A stretch of DNA of 47,992 bases from contig CAZVVN010000017.1 in assembly GCA_964630665.1 (NCBI GenBank), forward strand, positions 1-47,992, in the 5' to 3' direction. A program made the translations under genes and the position numbers. Position 1 is the first letter of the stretch; each line of letters starts with the position of its first letter. This stretch comes from UBA9619 sp964630665 (lineage in GTDB: Bacteria; Pseudomonadota; Gammaproteobacteria; Arenicellales; UBA868). Positions 16,617 through 25,867 of this stretch are shown here, in pieces. The notes under the pieces were generated by a model, which saw nothing but the letters and a program-made list of their open reading frames with translations, ran no database searches and was not told where the DNA came from.

Positions 16617-19277
16617 ATGACTGACTCATTTGGCGCCCGTGAGATTTTGGTTGTAAACGGGAAGTCCTACGAGATTTTTGCACTGGATTCCCTGGGGGGA
16701 CAGCCGGAGCTTTCTCGCCTACCGTATTCTCTGAAGATCCTGCTCGAAAACCTGTTGCGCCACGAGGATGGTATCAGTGTAACAACCGATGACATCACAG
16801 CATTAGCCAGCTGGGATGTCCAAGCAGGTGAATCACACGAAATCGCTTACACACCGGCCCGGGTGCTGATGCAGGACTTCACCGGGGTTCCGGCGATTGT
16901 CGACCTGGCCGCCATGCGCGAAGCGGTCCAGGCGCTCGGTGGTGATCCTGCGCGCATCAACCCGTTGTCTCCGGCGGACATGGTGATTGATCACTCTCTG
17001 GCGGTGGATCACTATGGGACGACTAGTGCATTGGACCTGAACACTGAACTGGAATACCTGCGCAACCGAGAAAGGTACTCGTTTCTGCGTTGGGGGCAGA
17101 AAGCATTTGACAATTTTCGAGTGGTTCCACCGGCCACGGGAATCGTCCATCAGGTCAACATTGAATACCTTTCAAGCGTCGTGTTCACGCGTGAGATTGA
17201 CGGTATCCTCAGCGCCTATCCCGACACAGTAGTAGGGACTGATTCGCACACTACTATGGTCAATGGACTCGGGGTTCTTGGCTGGGGTGTTGGCGGTATT
17301 GAGGCGGAGGCCGCGATGCTGGGGCAGCCCGTGACCATGCTTGTACCAGAGGTGGTCGGGTTTGAACTTCAAGGCTCTCTAGAGGAAGGTGCGACTGCGA
17401 CGGACCTGGTTTTGATGGTTGTCCAGATGTTGCGACGTCATGGCGTAGTTGGAAAATTCGTCGAGTTCTTTGGCGATGGCCTTGATCATCTTTCGCTTGC
17501 AGAGCAGGCTACGCTCGCCAATATGGCACCGGAATACGGTGCAACCTGCGGCATATGCCCGATAGATGCTGAAACTCTCAATTACCTGAGGCTCACCGGG
17601 CGGGACGAACATCAGATAGACCTGGTGGAGGCCTATGCCCGTCGCCAGGGAATGTTTCGTGACCATACTACTGAGCCGGCGCGTTACACGGATAGCCTGT
17701 CGCTGAATCTGGCCGAAGTAGTACCTAGCATCGCCGGGCCCAAGAGGCCCCAGGACCGGATATCCCTGTCAGTCGCAAAACAGGCTGTTGCCGATGCCTG
17801 CGCCAGCGTCTCTGGTGGTGTGCCGGGAGTTCCCCAGCAGTTCGAACTGAACGGGGAAAGCGTGGAGCTGAAGGACCAGGATCTCGTAATTGCGGCCATC
17901 ACGAGTTGTACTAATACCTCCAATCCGGGTGTGATTGTCAGCGCCGGTCTGGTTGCTAGAAATGCACTCGCCCGTGGCTTGAGCGTCAGGCCATGGGTAA
18001 AGACATCCCTGGCGCCGGGATCCCAGGTGGTTACCGATTATCTTCACGAAGCCGGTCTTCTCCAGGCACTGACCCAGATCGGGTTCGCGGTAGTGGGCTA
18101 CGGGTGCACCACGTGTATCGGAAATTCCGGTCCGTTACCTCTACCTGTGAGTGCAGCAATCGGACAGGGCGATCTGGTGGCCTGTTCCGTTCTTTCCGGA
18201 AATCGTAACTTTGAGGGCAGAGTTCACGCTGAGGTCCGGATGAACTTTCTGGCGTCGCCACCACTGGTAATCGCTTATGCACTGGCCGGGACGATGGCCA
18301 TCGATTTCCAGTCAGACCCGCTTGGGACCGACTCGAAGGGTGAGCCTGTTTACCTCCGTGACATCTGGCCCGAATCCTCTGAGGTGAACGAGGTGATTGG
18401 CGCTAGTTTGACGCGGAAAGTGTTTCAGGCGCGTTATTCTGATGTGTTCCGTGGCGACCAGCGCTGGTCTGATATCAGCGTTGATGGTTCTACCTTGTTT
18501 CAGTGGGACGAGACGTCAACCTACGTCAGGCGACCGCCGTACTTCGAAGGGATGACGGCCGAGATGCCGGGGATAAGCGGGTTGAGAAATGCCAGTGTCT
18601 TGGCCATGCTGGGGGACAGTGTTACGACCGACCATATTTCTCCAGCCGGGGCGATCAAGGCGGACAGTCCCGCCGGGAAATATCTCCGTGCCCAAGGTGT
18701 GGACGATGCGGATTTCAACTCCTATGGTTCGCGCAGAGGCAACCACGAGGTGATGATGCGAGGGACTTTCGCCAATATTCGACTACGCAACGAACTTGCC
18801 CCGGGGACCGAGGGGGGCTGGACCTGCCTCCAGGCTGGTGGTGAAGCCTTGCCGATCTATGATGCAGCTATGCACTATATGGAAGAAGGCACTTCGCTGA
18901 TCGTGATTGGGGGTAAAGAGTACGGTACCGGTTCTTCACGAGATTGGGCAGCCAAAGGTCCTGCACTTCTCGGGGTCAGGGCTGTTCTGGTAGAGAGTTT
19001 CGAAAAAATTCACCGTTCCAATCTCGTAGGAATGGGTGTTCTCCCACTCCAGTTCCAAGAAGGCCGGGGTCGCTCGATGCTCGAGCTGACAGGTTTCGAG
19101 CGGTATGATCTGGGCGAGCTGACGCCTGGTGCCTCAGAGATTGAGGTTCACGCCACCAGCACCGACGGCACCGTCAAGACCTTCTCAGTAACAGTGAGGA
19201 TCGATACCCCCAAGGAATGGGACTACTTCCAGCATGGCGGCATTCTCCAATACGTGATCCGTCAATTGCTGAATTAG
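16617..19277 (+). CDS. acnA: Aconitate hydratase A
   Basis: An 886-residue aconitase of the AcnA/IRP1 type. It isomerises citrate and isocitrate in the TCA and glyoxylate cycles. The [4Fe-4S] ligands are in ITSCTNTSNP and GYGCTTCIGN. The substrate-binding GTDSHTTMVNGLGVLGWGVGG segment (shown as GTDSHTTMVNGL and GVLGWGVGG) and the swivel-domain motif GGKEYGTGSSRDWAAKG are also present. An in-frame upstream ATG exists at 16593, but the ATG at 16617 has an AGGAG ribosome-binding site 6 nt upstream. It stands alone after the ligA operon and is convergent with the unknown gene at 19318. Confidence 0.96.
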   Translation: MTDSFGAREILVVNGKSYEIFALDSLGGQPELSRLPYSLKILLENLLRHEDGISVTTDDITALASWDVQAGESHEIAYTPARVLMQDFTGVPAIVDLAAMREAVQALGGDPARINPLSPADMVIDHSLAVDHYGTTSALDLNTELEYLRNRERYSFLRWGQKAFDNFRVVPPATGIVHQVNIEYLSSVVFTREIDGILSAYPDTVVGTDSHTTMVNGLGVLGWGVGGIEAEAAMLGQPVTMLVPEVVGFELQGSLEEGATATDLVLMVVQMLRRHGVVGKFVEFFGDGLDHLSLAEQATLANMAPEYGATCGICPIDAETLNYLRLTGRDEHQIDLVEAYARRQGMFRDHTTEPARYTDSLSLNLAEVVPSIAGPKRPQDRISLSVAKQAVADACASVSGGVPGVPQQFELNGESVELKDQDLVIAAITSCTNTSNPGVIVSAGLVARNALARGLSVRPWVKTSLAPGSQVVTDYLHEAGLLQALTQIGFAVVGYGCTTCIGNSGPLPLPVSAAIGQGDLVACSVLSGNRNFEGRVHAEVRMNFLASPPLVIAYALAGTMAIDFQSDPLGTDSKGEPVYLRDIWPESSEVNEVIGASLTRKVFQARYSDVFRGDQRWSDISVDGSTLFQWDETSTYVRRPPYFEGMTAEMPGISGLRNASVLAMLGDSVTTDHISPAGAIKADSPAGKYLRAQGVDDADFNSYGSRRGNHEVMMRGTFANIRLRNELAPGTEGGWTCLQAGGEALPIYDAAMHYMEEGTSLIVIGGKEYGTGSSRDWAAKGPALLGVRAVLVESFEKIHRSNLVGMGVLPLQFQEGRGRSMLELTGFERYDLGELTPGASEIEVHATSTDGTVKTFSVTVRIDTPKEWDYFQHGGILQYVIRQLLN

Positions 19278-19317
19278 ACGACAGCTGTGGTGTGGGTAGC
19301 TGGTTAAGAAGCTTCTG

Positions 19318-20244
19318 TTAGCCGGAAGCTGTCTTGAGGCTGGTGTTAGTCGATTCTGTTTCAAACAGACTCAGGTCTTCAAGGTATTCCCTGGCGCTTT
19401 TGGGCATGGGCACCCGGACGCTCGCGATGTAGGAGATCAGGTCAATACCCTCAGATAACAGTCGCCCGGCTCTGACCGCAATGCGCTGCTCTCGTTCACT
19501 GCCACTGGGGCTGGCGGTCGTATTTTGGTTCCTGAGTTGCTCTGCCAGTGTGACAAACCTTGGCCAGCTGTAAAAAAAATCGGGATCACTTTTCATGATT
19601 TCACTTTCCTCCCTGGCGGTTTCAGCGTATGCCAGAATCCCCTCCCCGATACCGCGGAGTTGGGGCGTGGAGTCCAGAACTTCGACCATTCGACCGGCGA
19701 TGTCATCAATGGATTTCATGGTCTGCGCGATCTTGACATAGCGGCTCTCGTAGTAGCTGCGAATAGGCTGGGTAAAAACCTTGAAAGGTTCGCCCCAAAG
19801 CTCATCTACTCCTTCCTGACCACTCGAGTGTCTGACCTGTTTGCCAAGCTCCAGTGCTTCTTCAAAGCAGGAACTGCATTCGCGCATCAATTCATTGTCG
19901 GTGTTGACGTGGATGCCGTGGGCTTCGAGTTCAACGATACTTGTGAAAAGATCAGTGGCTCGGTTGAAAAGGCCCCCTGCAAGCATCGCGGCGTTGACCC
20001 GTTTTCGGGGCGCATTGGTTTCGTTCTCGTAAGCCTCTCTGGCGGCCTCTACCTTGCTGCCAGGTGTGTTGATTCCACCTTCGGTATGGTGAAATGTGCG
20101 CCGGGTCAGTGAGTAGAGCAGGTCGCGCTTTGCAGTCAGGCTCTCCGGCGGAGGTGCGTAGTAACGTATCCAGTAACCATCGTAAAAGATGTGGGGCTTG
20201 CCGTTGATCTCTTTTCGAGATCCGTTCTCAGTACTGTCACTCAT
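19318..20244 (-). CDS. Conserved-looking protein of unknown function
   Basis: A 308-residue soluble protein that I do not recognise. The N-terminus has a distinctive aromatic stretch (NGKPHIFYDGYWIRYYAPPP). It is followed by mostly helical, charged sequence with two cysteines close together in 'RECSSCFEEALELGKQV'. No signal peptide, membrane segment or known catalytic motif is visible. Codon use is like its neighbours, and the whole frame is open on the strand used by the adjacent hyuA-like gene, so I regard it as a real gene. It starts 236 bp downstream of the HyuA-like gene on the same strand, so it may or may not be co-transcribed. The 236 bp show no clear promoter or terminator. Confidence 0.7.
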   Translation of the reverse strand: MSDSTENGSRKEINGKPHIFYDGYWIRYYAPPPESLTAKRDLLYSLTRRTFHHTEGGINTPGSKVEAAREAYENETNAPRKRVNAAMLAGGLFNRATDLFTSIVELEAHGIHVNTDNELMRECSSCFEEALELGKQVRHSSGQEGVDELWGEPFKVFTQPIRSYYESRYVKIAQTMKSIDDIAGRMVEVLDSTPQLRGIGEGILAYAETAREESEIMKSDPDFFYSWPRFVTLAEQLRNQNTTASPSGSEREQRIAVRAGRLLSEGIDLISYIASVRVPMPKSAREYLEDLSLFETESTNTSLKTASG

Positions 20245-20480
20245 CTGTTTGGCCGATGTGTTGTCGCGTCAGGGAACAGTTACAAAGCGCGGAGTTTTCA
20301 CGCTTGGGTCGAGGTTCCATCGCAGAATCGAGATCGGGGTGTGGGATATTTAGCTGCACTCAAATCAGGAGCAGGATTGGTAGACGACGAGGCCGAATTC
20401 TACGCTCCGCGGCTGGAAAGGCAATACTGCCATCCGGTTGCGGACCGGCCCTGCCGGCAGCAGGTCTGGAGCGGGTGTTT

Positions 20481-22577
20481 TCAGGGACTAGCCGCCCCGC
20501 TGGGCGAGCGATGGTCTTGCTGTTCTGGCGCCGACCTTGGAATTCTGGCGAATGCGGGTCGTCCGGTCGCGGTGGCGGTAACACGTGCTTCAAAGAAGAC
20601 TTCATGGTGCTGGTCATCGGACTCGACGGCATTAGTGTCTCTGGTCACTGTGGCGTTGATCGCCACGGCGCCGGACCTGGTGGCCCGCTCGCGTGCGCGT
20701 TCTAGCGCTATGGTTTCTGCCCAGGAACAAGCGCTCTTGAGATCAGTAAAGTCCCGAGGCGCATCCCGAATATGGGCTCGGAAAACGCCCTCGGCCGGCT
20801 GGGTTATCGTAACGTGTTCTCTTTGAACGACGCTGCCGACGACCGCACCGATCGCGTTTGCCACTTCGCTGTGGTCAGGCAATAAGAGATCGATACCGAG
20901 CAAACGGCTGGCATCGGGATAATAGAGGCAGGCCGGGGCACCGACCGCCACCAGTGATCGTTGTGGGTCAAAATTGATAGAAAGCAGGCCACCGTCGATC
21001 TGTCCACCGCCGGTGATCCAACCGGCGAACAAGCGGCTCACTTTTTCCAGCTGGGTCCGATTCTGATAGCTGGAGTCAGTAGCGAGGCAGGCTCGGAGAA
21101 TCGTTCGGCAGATAATGCTGATGACTTTCTTGTGAACTCTGCGGCTTGCGGTGAGGGTGTCTTCGGGATCAAAGTTGCCCCAGCCATAGACATGTCGCAT
21201 CTGTCTGGCCCAGATCACGGCCGCCAGTTGCGCAGCCTCGGTCGACCAATGGTCAGCAATACCCATCACGTGAGCAGCGTCAGAGGGGGTGAAGCCGCTG
21301 TAGATCGCCATGCCGCTTCGGACCAATGTGGCAACCGCTCGCGCCTTGTCTGGTGCTGTCGCTGTCAGCGTGTCGAGTTCAAGCGGCGCTACGGAAAGCT
21401 GCTCCCAGGTGGTTCTTTGCAGTGAGGTCAGTTCGGACAGTTGGCTGTCATCGGCAAAAAGCTGCAGAGCAAACCGATTGCTGCGCGGCGTGGCGACGCT
21501 ATGCCGTTGCCGCTTGAGTGCATCGAGAATCTCGGGATAAGAAAGAGCCAGCAGGCTCATGGGGATGACCCGGCGTGGTCCGATTCCGAGGCCCTCACCA
21601 CCACTGAATCGAACCTCGCTGTCGCCGCCCAGTCCGACAGAAAATACCCGAATCGCTTCAATCATGGGCCGCCAGTCACCGATCAGCGTTGCGTCTGTGC
21701 TGATGGCAGGCTGGCCCCGGGTGACGACAGCGATATCGGTGGTGGTGCCACCCATATCGGCGACAATAGCGGACCTCGCTCTACTGAGGAATGAAGCACC
21801 AACAACGCTGGCTGCGGGTCCGGAAAGCACTGTCTCTACCGGCTTCTGCAGCGCAACCTCGGCCGCAACCAGGGAACCATCACCCTTAACGACCATCAGT
21901 GGGGCGTGAATGTCATGGTCTACAAGTATCCTCTGGATCGTCCGGATCAACTGGTCGATGAAAGGTACCAGTGACGCGTTAAAGGCCACGGTGACTGCTC
22001 GGCGCGGTGCATCCAGAGAGGTCGCCAGTTCGTACCCGCAGGTCACCGGTTTGCCGCTGAGGGTCCGGACCAGGTCCCGCAGCGCGATCTCGTGCGCCGG
22101 GTTGCGAACACTGAACAAGCCGGAGATTCCGAACGCGGAAACCTGGTCTCGGTATTTCTTGATACCTGCGGCAGCTTCTTTCGTGTCGAGGGGCTGATCT
22201 TCTCGGCCTCCAGCATCATGGCTGCCGGAGAGCAAAATACAGTGGCCACCGCGTACAGCCAGGTCCAGACGCGCCCTCTCGATCTGGTGTGTCTTGTAGC
22301 CGGCGAGCAGCAGGCAGACCGGTGCGCCCCGCCCTTCGACGACAGCATTGGTGGCCAGAGTAGTCGAAAGAGACACCAGACCTACGCGAGACAACTTGTC
22401 CTGTGGTAGAGCATTGATGACCTCACAGATCCCAACGGACAGATCACTGTGAGTCGTCAGCGATTTGGCACTCGCCGCCAGTTCCTGTGTATCGCTGACC
22501 AGGGCGGCATCGGTGTATGTGCCTCCCGTGTCGATTCCAAGGCGAAGTCCACGCTCCGCTGGATCGCCTTGTGTCAT
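20481..22577 (-). CDS. Hydantoinase/oxoprolinase (HyuA) family protein
   Basis: A 698-residue HyuA-type ATP-dependent amidase. The N-terminal ASKHA-like phosphate loop is GIDTGGTYTDAALV (near residues 14-27), and the second ATP-binding segment IVADMGGTTTDIAVV is near 270. Family members open hydantoins or 5-oxoproline with ATP, usually together with a HyuB subunit. No HyuB is present here, so it may belong to the stand-alone subgroup. It begins 4 bp after the stop of the 3-hydroxybutyryl-CoA dehydrogenase gene and is surely in that operon. Because gshA is 3 kb away, a 5-oxoproline role is tempting but not shown. Confidence 0.82.
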   Translation of the reverse strand: MTQGDPAERGLRLGIDTGGTYTDAALVSDTQELAASAKSLTTHSDLSVGICEVINALPQDKLSRVGLVSLSTTLATNAVVEGRGAPVCLLLAGYKTHQIERARLDLAVRGGHCILLSGSHDAGGREDQPLDTKEAAAGIKKYRDQVSAFGISGLFSVRNPAHEIALRDLVRTLSGKPVTCGYELATSLDAPRRAVTVAFNASLVPFIDQLIRTIQRILVDHDIHAPLMVVKGDGSLVAAEVALQKPVETVLSGPAASVVGASFLSRARSAIVADMGGTTTDIAVVTRGQPAISTDATLIGDWRPMIEAIRVFSVGLGGDSEVRFSGGEGLGIGPRRVIPMSLLALSYPEILDALKRQRHSVATPRSNRFALQLFADDSQLSELTSLQRTTWEQLSVAPLELDTLTATAPDKARAVATLVRSGMAIYSGFTPSDAAHVMGIADHWSTEAAQLAAVIWARQMRHVYGWGNFDPEDTLTASRRVHKKVISIICRTILRACLATDSSYQNRTQLEKVSRLFAGWITGGGQIDGGLLSINFDPQRSLVAVGAPACLYYPDASRLLGIDLLLPDHSEVANAIGAVVGSVVQREHVTITQPAEGVFRAHIRDAPRDFTDLKSACSWAETIALERARERATRSGAVAINATVTRDTNAVESDDQHHEVFFEARVTATATGRPAFARIPRSAPEQQDHRSPSGAASP

Positions 22578-22581
22578 GGGA

Positions 22582-23436
22582 TCACTTGGCGTAATCGAAG
22601 AAACCCTTGCCGCTTTTCCTACCCAGATAGCCTGCAGCGACCATCTGTTTCAGCAACGGACACGGCCGGAACTTCGAATCGCCGAACTCGTCCAGCAGAA
22701 TGCTCATAACATAAAGACAGACGTCTATGCCGATCATGTCTGCCAGCGCCAGTGGGCCCATTGGATGGCCAGCACCCAGTTTCATCGCAGCATCGATTTC
22801 TTCGGCCGTCGCCAGTCCTTCATACAGTATGAACGTAGCCTCGTTAATCATCGGGACCAGCATGCGGTTGACGACAAATCCCGGACTGTCCTTGACGCTG
22901 ACAGGAGTTTTCCCCAGGCTGCGGGTGAATTCATCGGTTGATCGGAAGGTCTCGTCTGAGGTCTGGAGTGCTCGGATAATCTCAACCAGAGCCATCATAG
23001 GTACCGGGTTGAAGAAATGCATGCCGATCACCTTGTCGGGTCGGCCACTGGACGAAGCCAATCGGGTCAGTGACAAGGAAGACGTGTTCGAGGCCAGGAT
23101 CGCTGTTGGAGCACAGATGTTGTTTAACTGCTCGAAAATTTCGATCTTCAGGTCCATGTTCTCAGTTGCCGCTTCGACCACCAGATCGCAATCTGACAAC
23201 ATGGCAAGATCGGTCGCAGCCTTAATTCGACCGGTCGAGGCATCTTTCTCCTCTGCGCTGATCTTCTGCCTGTCCAGCAGGCGGGCCAGGCTTTTTTCAA
23301 TTACGGCAAGACCACGCTCTACCAGTGGCTCCGAGATGTCCTGCATGGTCACGTGGTATCCGTTCAAGGCGCAGACCTGGGAGATTCCACTGCCCATGGT
23401 ACCGGCGCCAACAATACCGATTTTGTTGATCTTCAT
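22582..23436 (-). CDS. 3-hydroxybutyryl-CoA dehydrogenase
   Basis: A 284-residue NAD(P)-dependent 3-hydroxyacyl-CoA dehydrogenase of the short Hbd/PaaH type. The Rossmann motif is IGIVGAGTMGSGIS at residues 6-19. The catalytic region has MHFFNPVPMMALVE (His), SNTSSLSLT and DSPGFVVNRML. The C-terminal dimerisation domain ends RKSGKGFFDY. It converts 3-hydroxybutyryl-CoA to acetoacetyl-CoA, or the reverse, for fatty-acid, butyrate or polyhydroxybutyrate metabolism. It is the first gene of an operon with the HyuA-like gene and is divergent from argE across 140 bp. Confidence 0.92.
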   Translation of the reverse strand: MKINKIGIVGAGTMGSGISQVCALNGYHVTMQDISEPLVERGLAVIEKSLARLLDRQKISAEEKDASTGRIKAATDLAMLSDCDLVVEAATENMDLKIEIFEQLNNICAPTAILASNTSSLSLTRLASSSGRPDKVIGMHFFNPVPMMALVEIIRALQTSDETFRSTDEFTRSLGKTPVSVKDSPGFVVNRMLVPMINEATFILYEGLATAEEIDAAMKLGAGHPMGPLALADMIGIDVCLYVMSILLDEFGDSKFRPCPLLKQMVAAGYLGRKSGKGFFDYAK

Positions 23437-23576
23437 GATGTTTGCTCCGTGATGTCCGGCTATGATCGAGACAAGGTCGGCAAGGCTAACCTAAACAGCC
23501 GGCCAAGCCAATCGTCCGGGCTGTCCGCGACCGGGCTGTAGATATACACTCAGACGACACGCAAAGGGGGAAGATC

Positions 23577-24716
23577 ATGACAGCTGAGCAGATGATCAGG
23601 CGACTGGTCGAGTTTGACACGGTGTCCCGGGAGAGCAATCTTCCACTGATCGAATACGTGGAAAACTATCTCGATGACCTGGGGGTAGAGTCTCGGCGGG
23701 TAGCCAACGAGGACGGCCTCAAATCAAACCTTTATGCCACTGTGGGTCCGGAAGAGGAAGGTGGTGTGGTTCTGTCAGGCCATACTGATGTCGTGCCAGT
23801 TGACGGCCAGGACTGGGCCACCGACCCTTTTGTCTTGACCCAGCAGGGGGGTCGCCTGCATGGACGTGGAACCTGTGACATGAAGGGTTTCATTGGCATT
23901 GCGCTGGCACTGGTCCCTGAAATGAAAATGCTCAGACGACCGGTTCACTTCGCGCTTTCTTACGACGAGGAAATCGGCTGCCGCGGTGCGCCGGCAATGA
24001 TCGACCAGTTGGCAGCCGAGCTGCCAGCGCCGCGGGCAGTGATTGTCGGTGAGCCGACCAGCATGACCGCGGTCACGGGGCACAAGGGTATCGTTGCTCT
24101 GAAGACGACAGTCAGAGGCTACGAGACGCATTCCAGCCAGACTAACCGCGGTGTTAGCGCGGTCATGAATGCGGCTCGCCTGGTCAGCTATCTCGGCACG
24201 ATGGCTGAACGGCTGGAAAAAGAGACGCCTTCGGACAACGGGTTCAACCCACATCACAGTACGGTCCATGTCGGTGTCATCAATGGTGGCACGGCAATGA
24301 ACATAGTTTCCAGGCACTGTGAATTCGTCTGGGATATTCGCAATATTCCAGGCGATGAGCCACAGCAGTTGATCGACGAGTTTGAGGTTTTCTGCCGAGA
24401 CGAGGTGCTGCCAGGAATGCGTAGTCGCTGGTCGGATTGTTTCATTTGCACTGAAGTGATTGCCAGAGCCCCCGAATTTGCACCGGCGGAGTCCGCAGCA
24501 CTTGAGCTGGTACAGCGACTCACAGGGGTGGCAGAAACAGGCCGGGGCGCGTATGTTGCCGAGGCGGGGCTGTTCCAGGCCGCCGGGTTCCCCACCGTCA
24601 TGTGTGGCCCGGGTTCTATTGACCAGGCCCATCAGCCAAACGAGTTCATCAGTCTGGAACAGGTTACTGCGGGAGAGAAGTTCCTGCGCAGCGTGATCGA
24701 GGAACTCGCCAGCTGA
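23577..24716 (+). CDS. argE: Acetylornithine deacetylase
   Basis: A 379-residue M20 family zinc peptidase. Zinc ligand motifs are LSGHTDVVPVDG (His, Asp), GRGTCDMKG (Asp), SYDEEIGCRGA (catalytic Glu pair), GEPTSM and the late DQAHQPNEF (His). The length and the GHKGIVALKTTVRGYETHSS segment fit ArgE better than DapE. It hydrolyses N-acetylornithine to ornithine in arginine synthesis. A strong ribosome-binding site (AGGGGGA) precedes the ATG. Nearness to gshA echoes the argE/argA-gshA neighbourhood of pseudomonads. It ends 9 bp before the convergent glycosyltransferase gene. Confidence 0.9.
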   Translation: MTAEQMIRRLVEFDTVSRESNLPLIEYVENYLDDLGVESRRVANEDGLKSNLYATVGPEEEGGVVLSGHTDVVPVDGQDWATDPFVLTQQGGRLHGRGTCDMKGFIGIALALVPEMKMLRRPVHFALSYDEEIGCRGAPAMIDQLAAELPAPRAVIVGEPTSMTAVTGHKGIVALKTTVRGYETHSSQTNRGVSAVMNAARLVSYLGTMAERLEKETPSDNGFNPHHSTVHVGVINGGTAMNIVSRHCEFVWDIRNIPGDEPQQLIDEFEVFCRDEVLPGMRSRWSDCFICTEVIARAPEFAPAESAALELVQRLTGVAETGRGAYVAEAGLFQAAGFPTVMCGPGSIDQAHQPNEFISLEQVTAGEKFLRSVIEELAS

Positions 24717-24725
24717 TCTGATTCT

Positions 24726-25814
24726 TCATGAGGCCAGTCTTTCAGCGATCAGGCATGCACATTGGATTGCGCCATTTTCGACATCTTGCCGGGCGTCCTT
24801 TCTCTGAGATAACAGATCCTGAAGGTGAGCCAACCAGTCTCCGGAAGGATAACCAGTGGCCCGGAGGGCAAGGCCCTTGACGTTATCGTGCAAGAATTCC
24901 ACCAGCGGCGGCATCTCGGGAGAGTCGTCCCTGACAAAATACCCAAAAGGGGCGCCCGCGTGAAACACTTCCGCGATGGTGCTGTAACCTGCTTTCCCAA
25001 TCACAACATCCGCCGCGCAGACCAGGTCGGGGTGGTAGTGAATCGAATCAGGTGGCAACATCAGGATATTTCGGGCAGCGCGGTGTTCTGTTGGTGATGC
25101 TCCGGCAATGACAAAATCAATTTCTCTGAAGTTCGTTCTAAGCCGTTCGACGTACGGGTGACCTTGCGGTACACCGCCCATGGTGATGAAGACCAGTGGT
25201 CGACCCGGGTCGACTGCAAGGGTTTTACGGGTGTCCGGCGCAGAATGGCGGGGCGTCCGAGATACGGGGTTGACCTGTTTTGCGGATGTGCTGGTCCGGC
25301 AGACCGGTGCAGACTGGATGTGCAGGTCGACCGATGCGAATAACGGTTTCAGGAAACTGGAAAACCGTTCAAACTTCGGATCACGTACTGCGAGTTCGGA
25401 GTAGATCCAATCCCAGGTAAAGTTCTCGATCAAAACGCAGGGAAGTCCGGCGTCCCGGGCGGCCGCGATACCCAATGGTGCAATGTCGCAAACCACCAGC
25501 GCGCAGTGAAGACTCTGAATTTTCGAGACCAGGCTGTCTAGCCGCTTGCGAGCGAAAGGGATATCTTCATTCAGTTTTTTCAGTGTCGCGGCAAGATCTG
25601 TGGTCAGGGCGTCTTTCTGAATCAGCCCTGTATCACAGTCTATCCGGTGGTGGCCGAATTCCTTCAACGATTGGCTGAAGTACCACTGCGGTATGTCGGT
25701 GAACAGTTCCACCCGGGTGTCCGGCGCGATCTGGGCCAGAGCCTGGGCCACCGCACAGGCCCGCGAGGCGTGGCCAAAGCCGTGTGCGGTGACACAGAAC
25801 GCTATGGAGGCCAT
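24726..25814 (-). CDS. GT-B fold glycosyltransferase-like protein
   Basis: A 362-residue protein with the N-terminal HGFGHASR motif (residues 11-18). This is typical of GT-B proteins related to MurG/UGT and the N-terminal domain of arabinokinase-like proteins. A second Rossmann-like half contains LVFITMGGVPQGHPYVERL and the nucleotide-sugar binding segment 'DVVIGKAGYSTIAEVFHAGAPFGYF'. Donor and acceptor are unknown, and no sugar-synthesis cluster is nearby. It lies 53 bp downstream of gshA on the same strand, so it is probably co-transcribed. The fold is fairly sure; the function is not. Confidence 0.75.
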   Translation of the reverse strand: MASIAFCVTAHGFGHASRACAVAQALAQIAPDTRVELFTDIPQWYFSQSLKEFGHHRIDCDTGLIQKDALTTDLAATLKKLNEDIPFARKRLDSLVSKIQSLHCALVVCDIAPLGIAAARDAGLPCVLIENFTWDWIYSELAVRDPKFERFSSFLKPLFASVDLHIQSAPVCRTSTSAKQVNPVSRTPRHSAPDTRKTLAVDPGRPLVFITMGGVPQGHPYVERLRTNFREIDFVIAGASPTEHRAARNILMLPPDSIHYHPDLVCAADVVIGKAGYSTIAEVFHAGAPFGYFVRDDSPEMPPLVEFLHDNVKGLALRATGYPSGDWLAHLQDLLSQRKDARQDVENGAIQCACLIAERLAS

Positions 25815-25867
25815 TTCTGGTGGGCGGTTACCAGATGGGTTCTAAGGGATTGGCCGGCCCAGTTCGC

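Noticed and set aside
20191..20826. Plus-strand frame over the gap between the unknown gene and the HyuA-like gene
   Set aside because: Composition is typical of antisense shadow, it overlaps the 3' end of hyuA, and there is no ribosome-binding site or recognisable domain.
23474..23507. GGTCGGC...GCCGGCC imperfect repeat between the hydroxybutyryl-CoA dehydrogenase gene and argE
   Set aside because: Seven-base GC-rich arms with a mismatch and 16-nt spacer are easily expected by chance in this sequence.
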